A stretch of 64,000 nucleotides of DNA. Origin: Haliclona indistincta. Lineage: Eukaryota; Porifera; Demospongiae; Haplosclerida; Chalinidae. Of this stretch, positions 10,380 to 21,654 are shown one piece after another. The notes under the pieces are model-generated. The model was not told where the DNA came from. It made no database searches and saw only the letters and a program-made list of their open reading frames with translations. Location: assembly GCA_964017065.1 (NCBI GenBank), contig OZ024783.1, positions 3,708,932-3,772,931 of the forward strand, given 5' to 3'. The position numbers and the translations under genes are program-made. The first letter of the stretch is position 1. Each line of letters starts with the position of its first letter.

Positions 10380-11290
10380 ATCGAGCCCAGAATTTTCTCA
10401 CAAAATTTGGGTGTTGTGTAAAGACCTGTGTTTCCTGACGAGTACCTACTTGTAGACCGAGTACTTACGGAGGGATTGAACTTGAACAGTTTTGTTTAAC
10501 AATTCTATCTACAGAGGATTTGGCGAAGCTTTGTATGCGGGACTTTAACGCACTCTATCCGTTTATCGACGATAGCTTACAATAAGAACGGTAGCCAAAC
10601 AAGACTGTTCCAATCGCTCGAGGACATTGCTGGCTTGAAATACGACGCTTTTCATAGACTAGCTAACTCTACACGTCGCGTTATTTTGTGAGAAAAATTG
10701 CTACAGCGTTCCTGGGATTGTGCGCACCTAGCGCTGTACAGATTTTCCCAAGATTCGCTATGATTGTAAAGACGCTCGTTATGATGGTTCACAGCGAGTT
10801 TAGTGCTGTTTGTTCTTCTCTGTCAGATGTTTCAGCAAAATATTTTTGATCACTAATTTTCATAATTTATTAGGGAGGCACGGTAGTTATGTAGGGATGA
10901 ACGAGAAAACAAGACGGCGGCTACATACAATGTATTAGCGTTCAAACGCTGATATTTCATGAACTTTGTACGTCCAAAGACACTTAGACCTTCTCTCTGG
11001 CGTTGCCCCATCTTACAGTAGCAGGGAGATTGCTCAAATTGTTACTAAAGTGACGAACCTGGAGACGGTGAAAATCAAGTTTCGTCATCTTCTTTCTTCT
11101 TTCTTTCTTCAGCGTGCCTAACGCCTTTACGCGAGCAGTACAGAGACCAAAACACCCACGAGCAGTCGTGAAATTCTCCTGGCAGGTGCCTTTTGAACCT
11201 GGTTTTTAGCGAAACGACGATATAAATTTGACGAGTTCACGATCACGAACAGTTGATAGCTAAGTGTTAGACGCCATATTGTGATTACGC
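10380..11290. repeat. Dispersed repeats shared with 38 kb and 42.8 kb
   Basis: About 10,390-10,870 is a diverged copy of sequence at 38,120-38,630 ('agtacctacttgtag', 'acacgtcg', 'aaattgctaca'). About 10,884-11,150 resembles 42,800-43,190 ('gtagggatga', 'gacggcggctac', then a ttcttct-rich tract before a 'gcctaacgcc' block). No gene seen. Confidence 0.55.
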
Positions 11291-12295
11291 AATACGCACG
11301 TGACCAATCACACGAATTCTAGAAGTAGAGTATCGCCGTATGGAGAGCGCATATTGGCGTCTGGAGTCTTCGAAGAACAACTCACAGAGTAAGCTCGTGT
11401 AGTATCACCGTTCTGCTGCTTACCAGATAGTATCACAGCCGTACATAATTTTCTAAACCAGAGTGGGCGGGGCTCGTATGCTGTGCATTCCTGCAGTATG
11501 CATGAATGCATGAGCTAGTTTCAGTATTTAGGAATAACATGAGCTACAAGTTAAAAGAAATTATCAGCAACAGCAAACCAAAGTATTGGTGGAAACAAAG
11601 AGATAAATGAATTTGAACAGCACCAAAATTTGAAACTCACTGAAAAAGAAAAAAGGACACAAACAAGAAAATAAAACGATTTCTAACGAAATCAAAAGGA
11701 TGTAGGGATCAAGAAATCTGCTACTGGTCCACAATGTAAACCAACAAGGAACTAGCATGGAATGGTACTGAACACGATTGACTTGCTAGCAGACCATAGA
11801 TCTCTACATCAGTGGCTGTACTTAAGATTTTACTTATACAATATTTGTCACAAGTTGAAGTCCATTCAATGCATGTCAGGTGTCAGTCAACAGCAACTAG
11901 CTGAACTGCTATAGTCAGCCACAGCAGCCACTGATGTAGGGATCTATGGTCTGAAACCAGACGAACTCATCTAAATCAGTGGACGTTATCACAAAGCTGA
12001 CATCTGAACCAAGAATGAATGTGTAAATGAATCCTTGCCATTTTATAGTTTATGCCAAAGTAACCACGTGATTGAACACTGCTAGTTGACTGAGATATTT
12101 GAGTTTTGGGAAGTGAGATCTGCTTCGACAAAACACAGCATTTACACAATGAACTAACAGAAACAATTTTTATTGAAACCAAAGCTTCTCAAGTATGTTA
12201 TGATCATTACTGTAGACAGTTGTGCATGGTATTGCTTCAGTCTATGAATGCAGTGCATTAAAAGCTAAAGCATGTAGCTCAATAGGCAATGGTCA
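11291..12295. other. Non-coding stretch and transporter 5' flank
   Basis: 11,291-11,789 shows nothing recognisable. From about 11,951 the sequence is the transporter 5' flank ('acgaactcatctaaatcagtgg', 'aagtatgttatgatcattac') found again at 32,222, 33,810 and 53,430. Confidence 0.55.
11790..11953. mobile_element. Short MITE
   Basis: The ends 'cagaccatagatctctacat...' and '...gtagggatctatggtctg' form a ~29-bp terminal inverted repeat with small mismatches. 164 bp. It sits exactly at the left edge of the transporter 5' flank. Confidence 0.75.
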
Positions 12296-12309
12296 GGTTG
12301 TTTAAGTGA

Positions 12310-12390
12310 TGTAATCCGTTTCCTTGAATGCTGCTGATTCTCTTAGTGTGGAGTGGTTTGATAGGCTTTGCATGTTTCTTCAACTCTTTT
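12310..12390 (+). pseudogene. Relic of transporter start codon region
   Basis: The block 'ccgtttccttgaatgctgct...cttagtgtggagtggtttgataggctttgcat' is a decayed copy of the coding start at about 12,513-12,575. It lies about 180 bp upstream of the intact gene. Equivalent relics precede the copies at 34,337 and 53,954, so the duplication predates the array. Confidence 0.7.
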
Positions 12391-12493
12391 AACTCTCCAA
12401 GTATGTTATGATCATCAAATACAAACTGTTGTGGAATTTCTTCAATAGCTTAAAAGTCAACTCTATGCAATAGTTAGGTCATGCCGATCAGCT

Positions 12494-14119
12494 ATGAAGA
12501 TTAAGTGCTACAAACCGTTTCCTCGAGCTGTACTTCTTCTCTTAGTGTGGAGTAGTCTGATTGGCTTTGCATCCTTCAGTTTGAAAACCATATTGATTCG
12601 ATTGACACAGCTATCTTTCCCAAACTATGATGAATTTGCAAAATCTCTTCCCTGTGCTTATGCTGGACTGTTGATTCTACTCCCAGTTGCTGGTTGGATA
12701 GGAGACTCTTACCTAGGAAGATATCGAGCAATCGTGGTTGGATTTTTTCTGTCTACAACAGGATTTTTGATCATATTGACTTCTTTTGTCATGCTGCAGT
12801 TTAACTGGAGATTAGAAGCATTTGTTGTTTTATGCTTGTCTTTGCCTGCTGTTGCTTGTGGTGCTGGGACTTTTGCAACCAATTCACTGCCATTTATAAT
12901 AGACCAAATGATAGGAGCCTCAGCTGATGACATCAGTGCAGTAGTTCAGTGGTATTGTTGGGCGGTTGTAGTCGGGATTCTTGTTCAACATCTACCAGTG
13001 TGTCTAATCCTGCCACAGTTTCAACATCATATTCTTGAGTTCTATCTAACCTTGACATTCATCAGCTTATTGGTAGTTCTGTTGTCTGACTGTTTCTGTC
13101 ACAGATGGTTCGATGTCAGTTTCAGAAGCAGTAATCCATTCAGGATTATCTTTGCGGTACTCAACTATGCTCGCAAGACAAAGTACCCTGAGCACCGCAG
13201 TGCCTTGACATACATAGATGAGGAAGAACCATCACGCTTAGACTATGGCAAAGACAAATTCGGAGGACCTTTCACAGAAGAAGAGGTGGAGGATGTCAAG
13301 ACTGTACTAAGAATGTTGCCTCTGTTCTTGACCTCATTTGGAGCTTTTATTGCTAACAATTTTGCACTAAACAAAGATGCGTTTCAAAGTCATGTAATTT
13401 CGGTCCCTTTTGAACTACAAGATTGTGTTGGTCGCTTGCGGCACATGATCTTGTACTCATCTGCTATTATTCTTCTACCCATCTATCGATTTGCTGTATT
13501 CCCTTTGCTACACAATCGTATTCCCAGTTTGATAAAAAGAGGAGCTGCAGGTATGATTCTGTGCTGCTTGGGAATTATGATGAACCTTACACTGGACACA
13601 ATTGGGCATTTGCAAAGCAACACCACAATCCACTGTATGTTTGAGGACCACAATTCAACTAACACTATACCTGTCCCTTTCTACTGGTTGATCTTGTCCG
13701 ACCTTATCATAGGAATTGGAACCGCTGGCTTATTTTGCTGCTCAATTGAATTCATCATGGCTCAGACCCCGAACAGAATGAGAGGTGTAATGATGGGTTT
13801 TGCTGTGATGATGCTTAGTTTTGGCTCTTCAATACACTATGGATTGCAGCTTCTTTTCGGGCACTTTTTCCCAACAGTCACTCCCAGTTGTGGGTTCTAC
13901 TACTACCTGGTGCTATCAATCCTCCTAATACTGTCAGTTATACTGTCAGCTATTGCCACTAAGCGATACAAGCTGAGAGAGAGGGAGAGGCACGTCAACA
14001 TACAGGCAATTGTTGAAGAATATCATGAGAGATACCTAGATCAAGAGGAAGAGTACAGGAGAGAGAATGATATCCAAGAAACATCCTCGGAGAGCAGCAT
14101 AGAGTCAGACACTTACTAG
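12494..14119 (+). CDS. POT/SLC15-family transporter, forward copy A
   Basis: A 541-residue intronless multi-pass protein of the proton-dependent oligopeptide transporter superfamily. The signature region AGWIGDSYLGRYRAIVVG (about 67-84) fits PTR2 motif 1. DQMIGASADDISAVVQWYCW (about 136-155) matches the conserved segment after TM4 of animal members. About twelve hydrophobic stretches are visible, with a charged RKTKYPEHR...DEEEPSRLDYGKDKFGG loop in the middle and an acidic cytoplasmic tail. The TM1 proton-coupling motif ExxER is missing (IGFASFSLKTIL at that place), so proton-driven peptide uptake is not assured. Substrate unknown. It heads unit 1, followed by receptor copy 3. Near-identical to the copy at 34,337. 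Confidence 0.8.
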   Translation: MKIKCYKPFPRAVLLLLVWSSLIGFASFSLKTILIRLTQLSFPNYDEFAKSLPCAYAGLLILLPVAGWIGDSYLGRYRAIVVGFFLSTTGFLIILTSFVMLQFNWRLEAFVVLCLSLPAVACGAGTFATNSLPFIIDQMIGASADDISAVVQWYCWAVVVGILVQHLPVCLILPQFQHHILEFYLTLTFISLLVVLLSDCFCHRWFDVSFRSSNPFRIIFAVLNYARKTKYPEHRSALTYIDEEEPSRLDYGKDKFGGPFTEEEVEDVKTVLRMLPLFLTSFGAFIANNFALNKDAFQSHVISVPFELQDCVGRLRHMILYSSAIILLPIYRFAVFPLLHNRIPSLIKRGAAGMILCCLGIMMNLTLDTIGHLQSNTTIHCMFEDHNSTNTIPVPFYWLILSDLIIGIGTAGLFCCSIEFIMAQTPNRMRGVMMGFAVMMLSFGSSIHYGLQLLFGHFFPTVTPSCGFYYYLVLSILLILSVILSAIATKRYKLRERERHVNIQAIVEEYHERYLDQEEEYRRENDIQETSSESSIESDTY

Positions 14120-15633
14120 TTAATAATTTAAAAAGCTGAATATCATAAACTTTTTAAAATGAGCTCAGTACTTGCATTCATAAAACACCACCAATGGCAC
14201 ACTTTAAAAGATTAAATTGTCAGTGCTGTGAAAATAGTTCCGACATGGGGTTATCATACAGTACCGCTCACGAGTAAGTGGACGAACACCCGCGGGAGAC
14301 TCGCAGGCAACCCAGGGGTAATTTTGTCTTGCCCGCGGAACCGTGTATCATTAACCGCGGGTTGATGCGAATACAGAGTGCATCACGCGCTAGTGCGGAT
14401 ACGTGCGACTGAGCACTGTATATGCTCGCGAAAGTCACAGAACGACAACGTGAGTCTGCCTAGCTATCCAGCGGGTCTCGAGTGCATGCAAGGCTGCATG
14501 AGGGCCGCGGGTTAATGTGGTGCAGGCAGCGGGTACACGTTCACGGACCCGCGGGCACCTCCGAGTTACGCGCGGTTAGCCCGTACACTTACTCGTGAGC
14601 GGTACTGTAAGATTAAGGAACATAAGCAGTCATGTCAAAAAAGAGAAACAAGAAACAAGATAGTTTTGCCGGTTCAGGTTTTGCAATCTGTAACTCTTTC
14701 ATAGTTAGGTGAAGAATGCGGAGAATGATCCGAGAATCTAAAAGAGTGACACTCTTGAAAGTTGCTGCCGGTTAAGAATTTGCAATGACATAGTAAGTAA
14801 TTGATGCTTGAATTCATTGCTGGCAAATTTAATATAGAAATGACGTAGTACTGCATGAACTGAATTCGCATCAATTCGACCTCCACTCCACTTTTTTTAT
14901 GACAATTTAGCATACAAGCTAGGTCGTACCAGTAGCAATGCTAATCCTAGGGTACAAACCAATAAATAATAATAATAATAATGAAAATAATAATTAGCTG
15001 GTGTTACAAGAATAATTTAACTTGTCTCGTTTCTCTTTGGAAAAGAAAATTACGAGAGCTCAGTTTCAATTGTAGCTCGTTCAGTGCAATGCTGATGGAT
15101 GAAGGTGGTCATGCGGCGAAATGTTTCCACCTTTTCAATTCAAAAAGTGGAAATTGTCTTGCGCGACGTGTTGCGCGCATAGCTGGAGTGTCATGCTAAC
15201 TGGCCTGTTCGCCATGTTCCGTAACAGGCAAAATACATGTAGCTGGTCGAGCGTCCGTTATAGCCATTGTTGTGGATCTGCATGACTGGTCGTAGTTTGC
15301 TTCAATGAGTATGCTGAACAGGTGAGCGTAGCCCAGGCTGTCGTGTCAAACTCAAGATTGCTGTATTGCACCTATCCTACAAAGTGCTCAAAAGCGCCGC
15401 TGTAGCCAGGAAGCCGGCTTTGTAAATGTAAATTAGTGCATGGAGAACAAAATCACACAGTAATCGCCACAAAACCCTTTGTAACTCAGCCATTTTAGCA
15501 CCGATTCTAACAAAAATTTGATTTGTGTGCTGCTAAAGGTTAACAGAAGACACCTGAAACAACTAGTAATTGATTCAGACAGCTTAAACTTTTTAGTGCA
15601 CATCGCTACTATAGGCGGACTGGTGTCCGCCGG
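14120..15633. repeat. Transporter-receptor spacer, unit 1
   Basis: Array spacer with the MITE described separately. Blocks 14,120-14,220 and 14,700-15,110 recur at the window start and at 2,455-2,960. About 15,110-15,600 has no recognisable gene. Confidence 0.55.
14258..14608. mobile_element. GC-rich MITE downstream of transporter A
   Basis: The terminal repeats acagtaccgctcacgagtaa... and ...ttactcgtgagcggtactgt are perfect for 23 bp. The interior is rich in cccgcggg blocks, unlike its AT-rich neighbours. 351 bp. It is absent from the same position after 35,962. Confidence 0.85.
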
Positions 15634-15714
15634 ATGGCGAAGGATACGCCCACCACATTGGCACACGGATTAATCGCTGTGCAGTGCAGTGCCAGAGTAC
15701 AAGCAGAGCAGTAG
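15634..15714 (+). promoter_or_regulatory. Upstream ORF ahead of receptor copy 3
   Basis: A 26-codon ORF beginning MAKDTPTTLAHGLIAVQCSA, homologous to the uORF at 530. Here it ends in TAG 13 bases before the receptor ATG rather than overlapping it. Confidence 0.45.
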
Positions 15715-15727
15715 TGTATAGAGCAGT

Positions 15728-16795
15728 ATGAATGGGAGCTGCAGCCATCCAGTGTCTACAAATGAAGCAGACACAATTCTTCGTTGTATGGGCTTCATAG
15801 GACTGTCCTCGGTTATTGTGTGTTCCACTTCTGTAGTGCTAGTGTTCGCTTTTAAGCTATACATATACTTCGTCCATCGCCTCGCTCTTTACCAGGTGTT
15901 GGCGGCTCTTTGTTATGGTCTCGCTCTCACGTTACAATTACTGTTTCTTATCGTTCGTAAAGATGACGAAAAGAATCGCTGGCTGTGTGAAACAGTTGGT
16001 TTCTTTTCTTTTTACTTCGCATGGGTGAAGCTGCTCTTTACGGCCTGGCTGGGTGTGCATCTGTTCTGCCAAGCTATTCTTGGCATAGATCCTCAGAAAG
16101 ATCACAAGTGTTATGAAGTGCTGTGTGTGATCACATTGATTTTATTTCCCCTTCTGTTCACATGGATACCACTTGTAAATGAAGAATATGGTCCTGCTGG
16201 TGCTTGGTGCTGGATTCAGAGCTGGAAGGATAATTGCATCGATAACTTATCAATTACTGGCGTTACAGAGCAGTTTACATTGTGGTTTGGACCAGCTATG
16301 GTGGTCTCTATAGTGGAATCCATTGCAATAATTGTGATTGTACTCCGCTTACTCTTTTGCTATCAGCCTAATAACGCACCTACACGTACATCAACATCGC
16401 TACTGCAATCATTGAAAAGTTCAGCACAGAAGCGATTCAAGGCTCTCAATGAACTTCTTCCACTTCTTGCCTATCCCATCTTATTTTGTTTGTTACTTAT
16501 ACCACAATTAATCCACAGAATGATATTAGTAGCTCATACAGGGCAGCAGCCGAACATCACAACGGTTCTGGTTAGTGGTATATTCATCCCCTTGCAACCA
16601 TTCTTTGCTGGATTGACCCTTCTCATTCATGTACTTGTGTTAAAGATATGCTTCAGACGTACTGGATATGTACGATTGAATACATACCCTAATGCATGGG
16701 CTTTCATTGGAGCTACTTCAAATAGTACTGGTAGTACTAATAGCAAAGAACTTGAAGAAAGTGTTCATCGTGATAAAGAACTGCAGACCAACTGA
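15728..16795 (+). CDS. cAMP-receptor-like 7TM GPCR, copy 3
   Basis: A 355-residue paralogue with seven membrane segments, the TM3 Cys (WLCETVGFF) and the YGPAGAWCWI loop-2 motif. It has the full-length tail, with STGSTNSKELEESVHRDKELQTN rich in Ser/Thr as possible kinase sites. TM6 shows local divergence (PQLIHRMILVAHT instead of PPLINRIIGAAYT), which may alter the ligand pocket or coupling. It lies 1.6 kb after transporter A, as receptor copies 4 and 5 follow transporter copies C and D. Ligand unknown. Confidence 0.75.
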   Translation: MNGSCSHPVSTNEADTILRCMGFIGLSSVIVCSTSVVLVFAFKLYIYFVHRLALYQVLAALCYGLALTLQLLFLIVRKDDEKNRWLCETVGFFSFYFAWVKLLFTAWLGVHLFCQAILGIDPQKDHKCYEVLCVITLILFPLLFTWIPLVNEEYGPAGAWCWIQSWKDNCIDNLSITGVTEQFTLWFGPAMVVSIVESIAIIVIVLRLLFCYQPNNAPTRTSTSLLQSLKSSAQKRFKALNELLPLLAYPILFCLLLIPQLIHRMILVAHTGQQPNITTVLVSGIFIPLQPFFAGLTLLIHVLVLKICFRRTGYVRLNTYPNAWAFIGATSNSTGSTNSKELEESVHRDKELQTN

Positions 16796-17028
16796 GTAGC
16801 GAGTACTACTTAAACGCTTGTTTATTGCTGTAACATGCAGTATAGCACTAAATGCATGTTTGCACCCAAAAATTTTCTGTGTGTACTGATTATTAGCTAT
16901 CTAGCTTGCAATGTCTTTTTAATGAATAGTGGTGTACAAAATATTACATGAAAATGGTGGTAAATAAAGTGCAAATGTTGCATGATGCATGATTGCATGC
17001 ATAACGATAAGTTGTCCATGTAGTCTAA
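16796..17028. repeat. Receptor-3 3' flank
   Basis: Shared with the 3' flank of the other receptors, up to the MITE insertion. Confidence 0.6.
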
Positions 17029-17297
17029 CCAAGAGTTCATTACCTAAGAGTATGCAACTGTCAATATACCCCCTAGGACGGTGTTGAACATTTTCTACCT
17101 CACAAGTTTATCTATACACAGCGATGATTATCATTACTGCTGTTATGAATATCATTACACAACAGTGAATATCATTAGCATAGCAGTCCTAAATTCCCTA
17201 ATGCTTTCTGCTGTATAAACTTGTGATGTAGAAAATGTCCAACGCGGTCCTAGGGGGTATATTGACGGTTGCATACTCTTAGGTAATGAACTCTTGG
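17029..17297. mobile_element. MITE with direct repeats and a known empty site
   Basis: Ends ccaagagttcattacctaag... and ...cttaggtaatgaactcttgg form a long inverted repeat that continues through 'cctaggacgg/ccgcgtcctagg'-type blocks. tctaa(c) flanks both sides (17,024-17,029 and 17,298-17,303). The paralogous site near 56,214 (gtggtctagctaactgatt) lacks the element, which confirms the insertion. Confidence 0.85.
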
Positions 17298-17428
17298 TCT
17301 AACTGATTATTCAATAATGATATCATGCAGAGAATATGAATTTCTAAATTCATAGTATTATGCATGGAATTTTATGCTTAGTGTGATAGAAATTGGCAAT
17401 AACAACAAATACCTTCCGGTGTTTCCTA

Positions 17429-17609
17429 ATAGTTCGTTTACACTAGCAACTTCAGAACTGTGCCAGACTGATGTAGTTTTTTTAAAGGTTGATAGTAGTA
17501 CAACAACTGGCACTTCCCCAAGTACTAGCTACTCTATTAATATCAAACTTTGAAAATAAAATTAAACCAGTCTGGTTCAGTTCTAAAGTTGCTAGTGTAA
17601 ACGTACTAT
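17429..17609. mobile_element. Short MITE
   Basis: The left end 'gtttacactagcaacttcag' mirrors the right end 'ctaaagttgctagtgtaaac', plus inner cagactg/cagtctg. 181 bp. A related, collapsed version lies at about 56,350-56,425. Confidence 0.7.
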
Positions 17610-18265
17610 AAAATAAAAGTCTATACTTTGACTGCAGAAGTCAAGAAGTAGCTTTAATTTGCTCAATAAAAGCAATGTGTACGATACTACATGTGCAAGG
17701 GTTTCTTTTCAACAACTTTCTGTGGCGCTGGAGAAGTGGGTGTGGCCTTGTAGAATTGTGGTTTTCACCACGACAAGTGACCTGCAAAACCATGTATCCC
17801 TATAGCTGACAACAAGCATAACACAGTACACCAATTCTTGAATAAATTTACATGACATGCATGCAACTGCATGCATGACGATACAATGCTCACTTTGTGA
17901 TTTGGCAGTGACTGATTTTAATTGTGTGAGTATGAAAACAGGGATTGTGTGACAGTAAAACCTTTGTAACTAAGTATATTGTAGAGGAAGTTACTTCTAC
18001 AGACGGTGTGGGTTTATTGAAAGAAAAGTGACTGAGAATCAGTGCTGAGAATACTGTTGTTTGAGAGTGACCTTTAGAAAACAATCCATACAGCTGTAGA
18101 TAGTTTATCTAGATCGATCTATACATGTACTACACTCACAGTTCCTGATATGATAGTGGTGGACAAGTTGCTTTGTATATTCAAGAATACAACTGATGTA
18201 GAAGTATCCTGGAAATTTCAAAAACATGAACACATTTTCTCCCAATATGAAGAATTTTATAATAA
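17610..18265. other. Flank shared with unit 3
   Basis: No gene supported. The sequence follows 56,430-56,960 closely ('gtgtgacagtaaaa', 'gaggaagttact', 'acactcacagttcctgatat'). Confidence 0.55.
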
Positions 18266-18702
18266 TCAATTTCCAGAACACTCTCTAATTTGTGCATGTT
18301 GCCCAGTTGCTGTTGCCCATTTGTGCATGTTGCCCATTCTTAAGAAACTGTACTGTTTGTTGCGCTTTTCCTCTGTGGCTGCAGCCACATGCGATTTTAC
18401 ACAACTCAATTTGTCCTCTCTGGCTTCCTTCAACCACTTTAAATTAGAATAGCTCACACCAAGATGCATACCAAGTGGTATAACCATTGATACACTGTAC
18501 TCATGCAGTGCTGTCGCTAACACTGATAGGTGATAGTCATCAGTAGAGAATGATCGTAGTGAATTAGATAATAAAATACATTACACCATAGATCTTCACT
18601 ACCTAATGTTCCATCAGGAATTTTAGATAACTCCACAACAAGCTAGGTGATTCTTCGAAGGAGAGCTAGATACTGATTGAGCAGTCAAAATTGGTTGAGA
18701 TT
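18266..18702 (-). pseudogene. Death-domain-like gene fragment, copy 1, broken by LINE
   Basis: This is the minus-strand counterpart of the exons at 56,974-57,449. It reads ...LSVLATALHEYSVSMVIPLG, then MHLGVSYSNLKWLKEAREDK. A small net +6-base change alters the VYQWFPLG core of copy 2 to EYSVSMVIPLG. The upstream exon is split by the retrotransposon at 18,703-22,694, and its other end lies at about 22,695-22,715. It probably makes no full protein. The Death-fold call is tentative. Confidence 0.4.
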
Positions 18703-18879
18703 TTTTTTTGACTTTTTTTATTTTTTTTTCAACGGCAAAAAGATACTCAATAGCATTAGGCTAATATTAAGAGTATCGTTAAGGAAAGGAAAAGTGAGTG
18801 GTAATGTGCAAGATAGTAATAATTATGAAGAGTATCATTAAGAGTGGTAATGTACATGCGAGAAGTAAGAAGCAGAAAG

Positions 18880-18990
18880 CTTAAAGAAAAAAAAAACAAA
18901 AAAAAAACAAAAAAAACAAAACAAAAAAAACAAAACAAAAAAACAAGAAAAAGAAAAAAAAACAAAAAAAACTACACAAAGACAAAACAA
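18880..18990. repeat. A-rich low-complexity tract
   Basis: Runs of A broken by single C or G. It is part of the retrotransposon 3' region. The Lys-rich frame across it is an artefact. Confidence 0.8.
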
Positions 18991-19139
18991 AAGTTAGGTC
19001 ATAGTAGATTTAATTCGTTTTTTAAAGTAATAGAGAGTAGAAAGAGCTTTGGTGGAGTGAAGGAAGAGAGAGTTCCAGAGGCGGGAGGCAGAAGGGACAA
19101 ATGAGTGGAAGGAAGCAGATGAACGAGAGAAGGGATGTT

Positions 19140-19455
19140 ATTTTCCTTCTGGTTTAATTTCTCATAGAGAACCCCACTCTTATAACACACGCACATTTCA
19201 CTCACTCTTATTACTGCAACCTTTCACTCATTCTAACTATTATTTGCACTCGTTTGTTCCTAAAACAATAGCTGATTGGAATTCTCTTCCATCCGTTATT
19301 ACTTTCTCTTCATCGTTATCGTCCTTTAAATCTAGTTTGCTTAATTATATAACTTAGTTTATTTTATTTTGTTTTCTTTTTTTTTTTTGGATGCACACTA
19401 GAATTAGCTTAATTTGCTATTTTGTGTTTCCTTTGCTCATGCAAAAACATATTAT
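19140..19455 (+). mobile_element. Second LINE 3' fragment, inverted insertion
   Basis: The plus strand encodes a typical RT C-terminal tail with an SFVPKTIADWNSLPSV-like segment (some in-frame breaks), then a T/A-rich 3' end. It interrupts the minus-strand element between the end of its long RT frame (19,452) and its own SRLWNSL tail, so it is a later insertion in the opposite direction. Confidence 0.65.
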
Positions 19456-20333
19456 AAAAAAAAGGGAACAGAAATATTTAGCGGGTCAAAGTGGCGGGAG
19501 AGTCTAGAGGAAGGATTGACAAAAGAGAAGATAGAAGGGGGGAAATAGTGAAGATCATTAAGAAATTTGAAAGTAAGTATTAGTTTAGCCTGAGTGCGGC
19601 GAGAGGAGAGGGTAGGTAAGTTAGTAGAATTGAGAAGAGAGGAATAATTAGAGGACCAGTTTTTAGAACAGAGTTTGAGGGCGAAGAATTGGACTTTTTC
19701 AAGGGAGCGAGATTCACCGGAAGAAACAGGAGGAGACCAGACAGAGGAACAATAGGATAAGTGGGGGAGAACGAGAGCACGGTATAGACAGAGAAGAGTT
19801 TTTGGGGATGAGAACTGATAAAAGTGACGAAAAATGGTACCTAAAACTTTTCTAGATTTGGAACAAACAGACTTGATGTGAGGAGACCAGGAGAGATTAG
19901 AGCACAGGAGTACACCTAAATATTTGTAGGAAGACACACATTCCAAACGGATATTATTAAGAAAAAGAGGAGGGAGAGAAGAGAGGAAGGGTGAAGGTTT
20001 ACGAGTAACAATCATATACTTAGTTTTACTTGGATTAACATTAAGAAGGTGAGTGGATAGCCAGGAGATGATTAAGTTAATGTTAGATTGGACAGAGAAC
20101 ATACAAAAAGGAGATGAGATGGTGTGAGAAAGAAGAATATCATCAGCATAGAGAGTGAGATTAACAGAAGAAGAAAAAGGGAGGTAGGACAAGTCATTAA
20201 GGTACAAAATAAACAACAAAGGGCCAAGAATGGAACCCTGGGGAACACCAGAAACAACATCAGATTTTGAGGCTAATGAACCATTAACAATAACTTGATG
20301 AGTACGGTTACATAAATAAGAACGCATTTCACA

Positions 20334-21654
20334 AACCCTCGGCGTCTACGCTCCATAGACCATAGTTGGGGATTGCAGCATGGAGTTTACCACTAGTGCC
20401 AACCTGCTTAGCTTATAGGCTGTAGCTATATTGAAACTGCACTGCTAACTAGTTATGGCTTTCAGAAGGAGCTTTGCAGGCTTGCAGCTAAAGCCAACCT
20501 GCTGTGAAACTGTACTGGTAAACAGAAGACAGCAAAGTGCTGACCACAACGACAAGGTGTGAGCACCCCCAGAGCTGTCCTACAGTTTAGATGGAATCTA
20601 CAAGTACCTAGGTAGTCAACTATAGGCGCTTTTGTCGTCAGAGAGGTCAAAGACGGCCGTCAAGGTGAGCCAGCCATACATAACTCGAGAACGAAAGCAC
20701 TTTAGCAAAATCCACGGGTCACATTGCAAGCCATTGTCATGCTAAGCCTGTTCATACCTTTACCGAGTTTCAGAAGTGAGCGATGGTCTCTGCAGCTCAT
20801 TGGACAGACAGAATGAATGAACAGATTTCACGAAACCCTCGGCGTGTTGCACATTGTAGAGTTAGTTCCTTAGTTATGGTTTGCAGAAGGAGCTTTGCAG
20901 CTAAAGCCAACCTGCTTGCTATTGAAACTGCACTGCTAACCAGAAGACAGCAAAGTGCTGACCACAACCGAGACAAGGTGTGTCAAGTGGGCGTGACCGT
21001 GATCACTGAGTAGGTAGCCAATGCTCTTGGCTTTAATAGGCTTTTTGTTGAGTTGTCTACGCACCCCTGGAGCTGTCCTGAAGTTTAGATGGAATCTACA
21101 AGTACCTAGGTAGTCAACAATGGTCGCTTTTGTCGTCAGAGAGGTCCAAGATGGCTGTCATGGTGAGCCAGCCATACATAACTCTAGAACGAAAGCACTT
21201 TAGCAAAATCCACGAGTCACATTGCAAGCCATTGTCGTGCTAAGCCTGTTCATACCTTTACCGAGTTTCAGAAGTGAGCGATGGTGTCTGCAGCTCGATG
21301 GACAGAATGAGTGAATGAACGACAAAGCAAGTACCGTAACCCTCGCGCATGCGCCGAGGGTTAATGAACGAGTGAACGAATGACAGAGCAAGTACCAAAG
21401 TTACCAAAGTTACCAAAGTTTATTACTGTTGCCCTCTACGGGATAATAATGACAAAAACAAGAACTAAGTAGATGAAATAAAAAAATATATAGAGTCAGT
21501 AACCGAAAAAAAAGAAAAATATAGTACCGTAAAATATAGTACCCAAAAAAATATATAGTGCCGTAACCCTCGCGCATGCGCCGAGGGTTAATGAACGAAC
21601 GAACGAACGAATGACAGAGCAAGTACCGTAACCCTCGCGCATGCGCCGAGGGTT
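20334..21654. mobile_element. Non-autonomous DNA element nested in the LINE
   Basis: It has ends aaccctcggcg and cgccgagggtt, and splits the RT frame between WFHS and YLCNRTHQ. It contains a direct repeat of about 415 bp (about 20,456-20,830 and 20,874-21,315, sharing 'gatggaatctacaagtacct'). The near-palindrome 'accctcgcgcatgcgccgag' occurs near 21,339, 21,559 and 21,630, beside (gaac)n runs. No transposase. Confidence 0.7.

Noticed and set aside
18844..19104. Lys-rich open frame
   Set aside because: A-rich low-complexity tail of the retrotransposon, no conservation.
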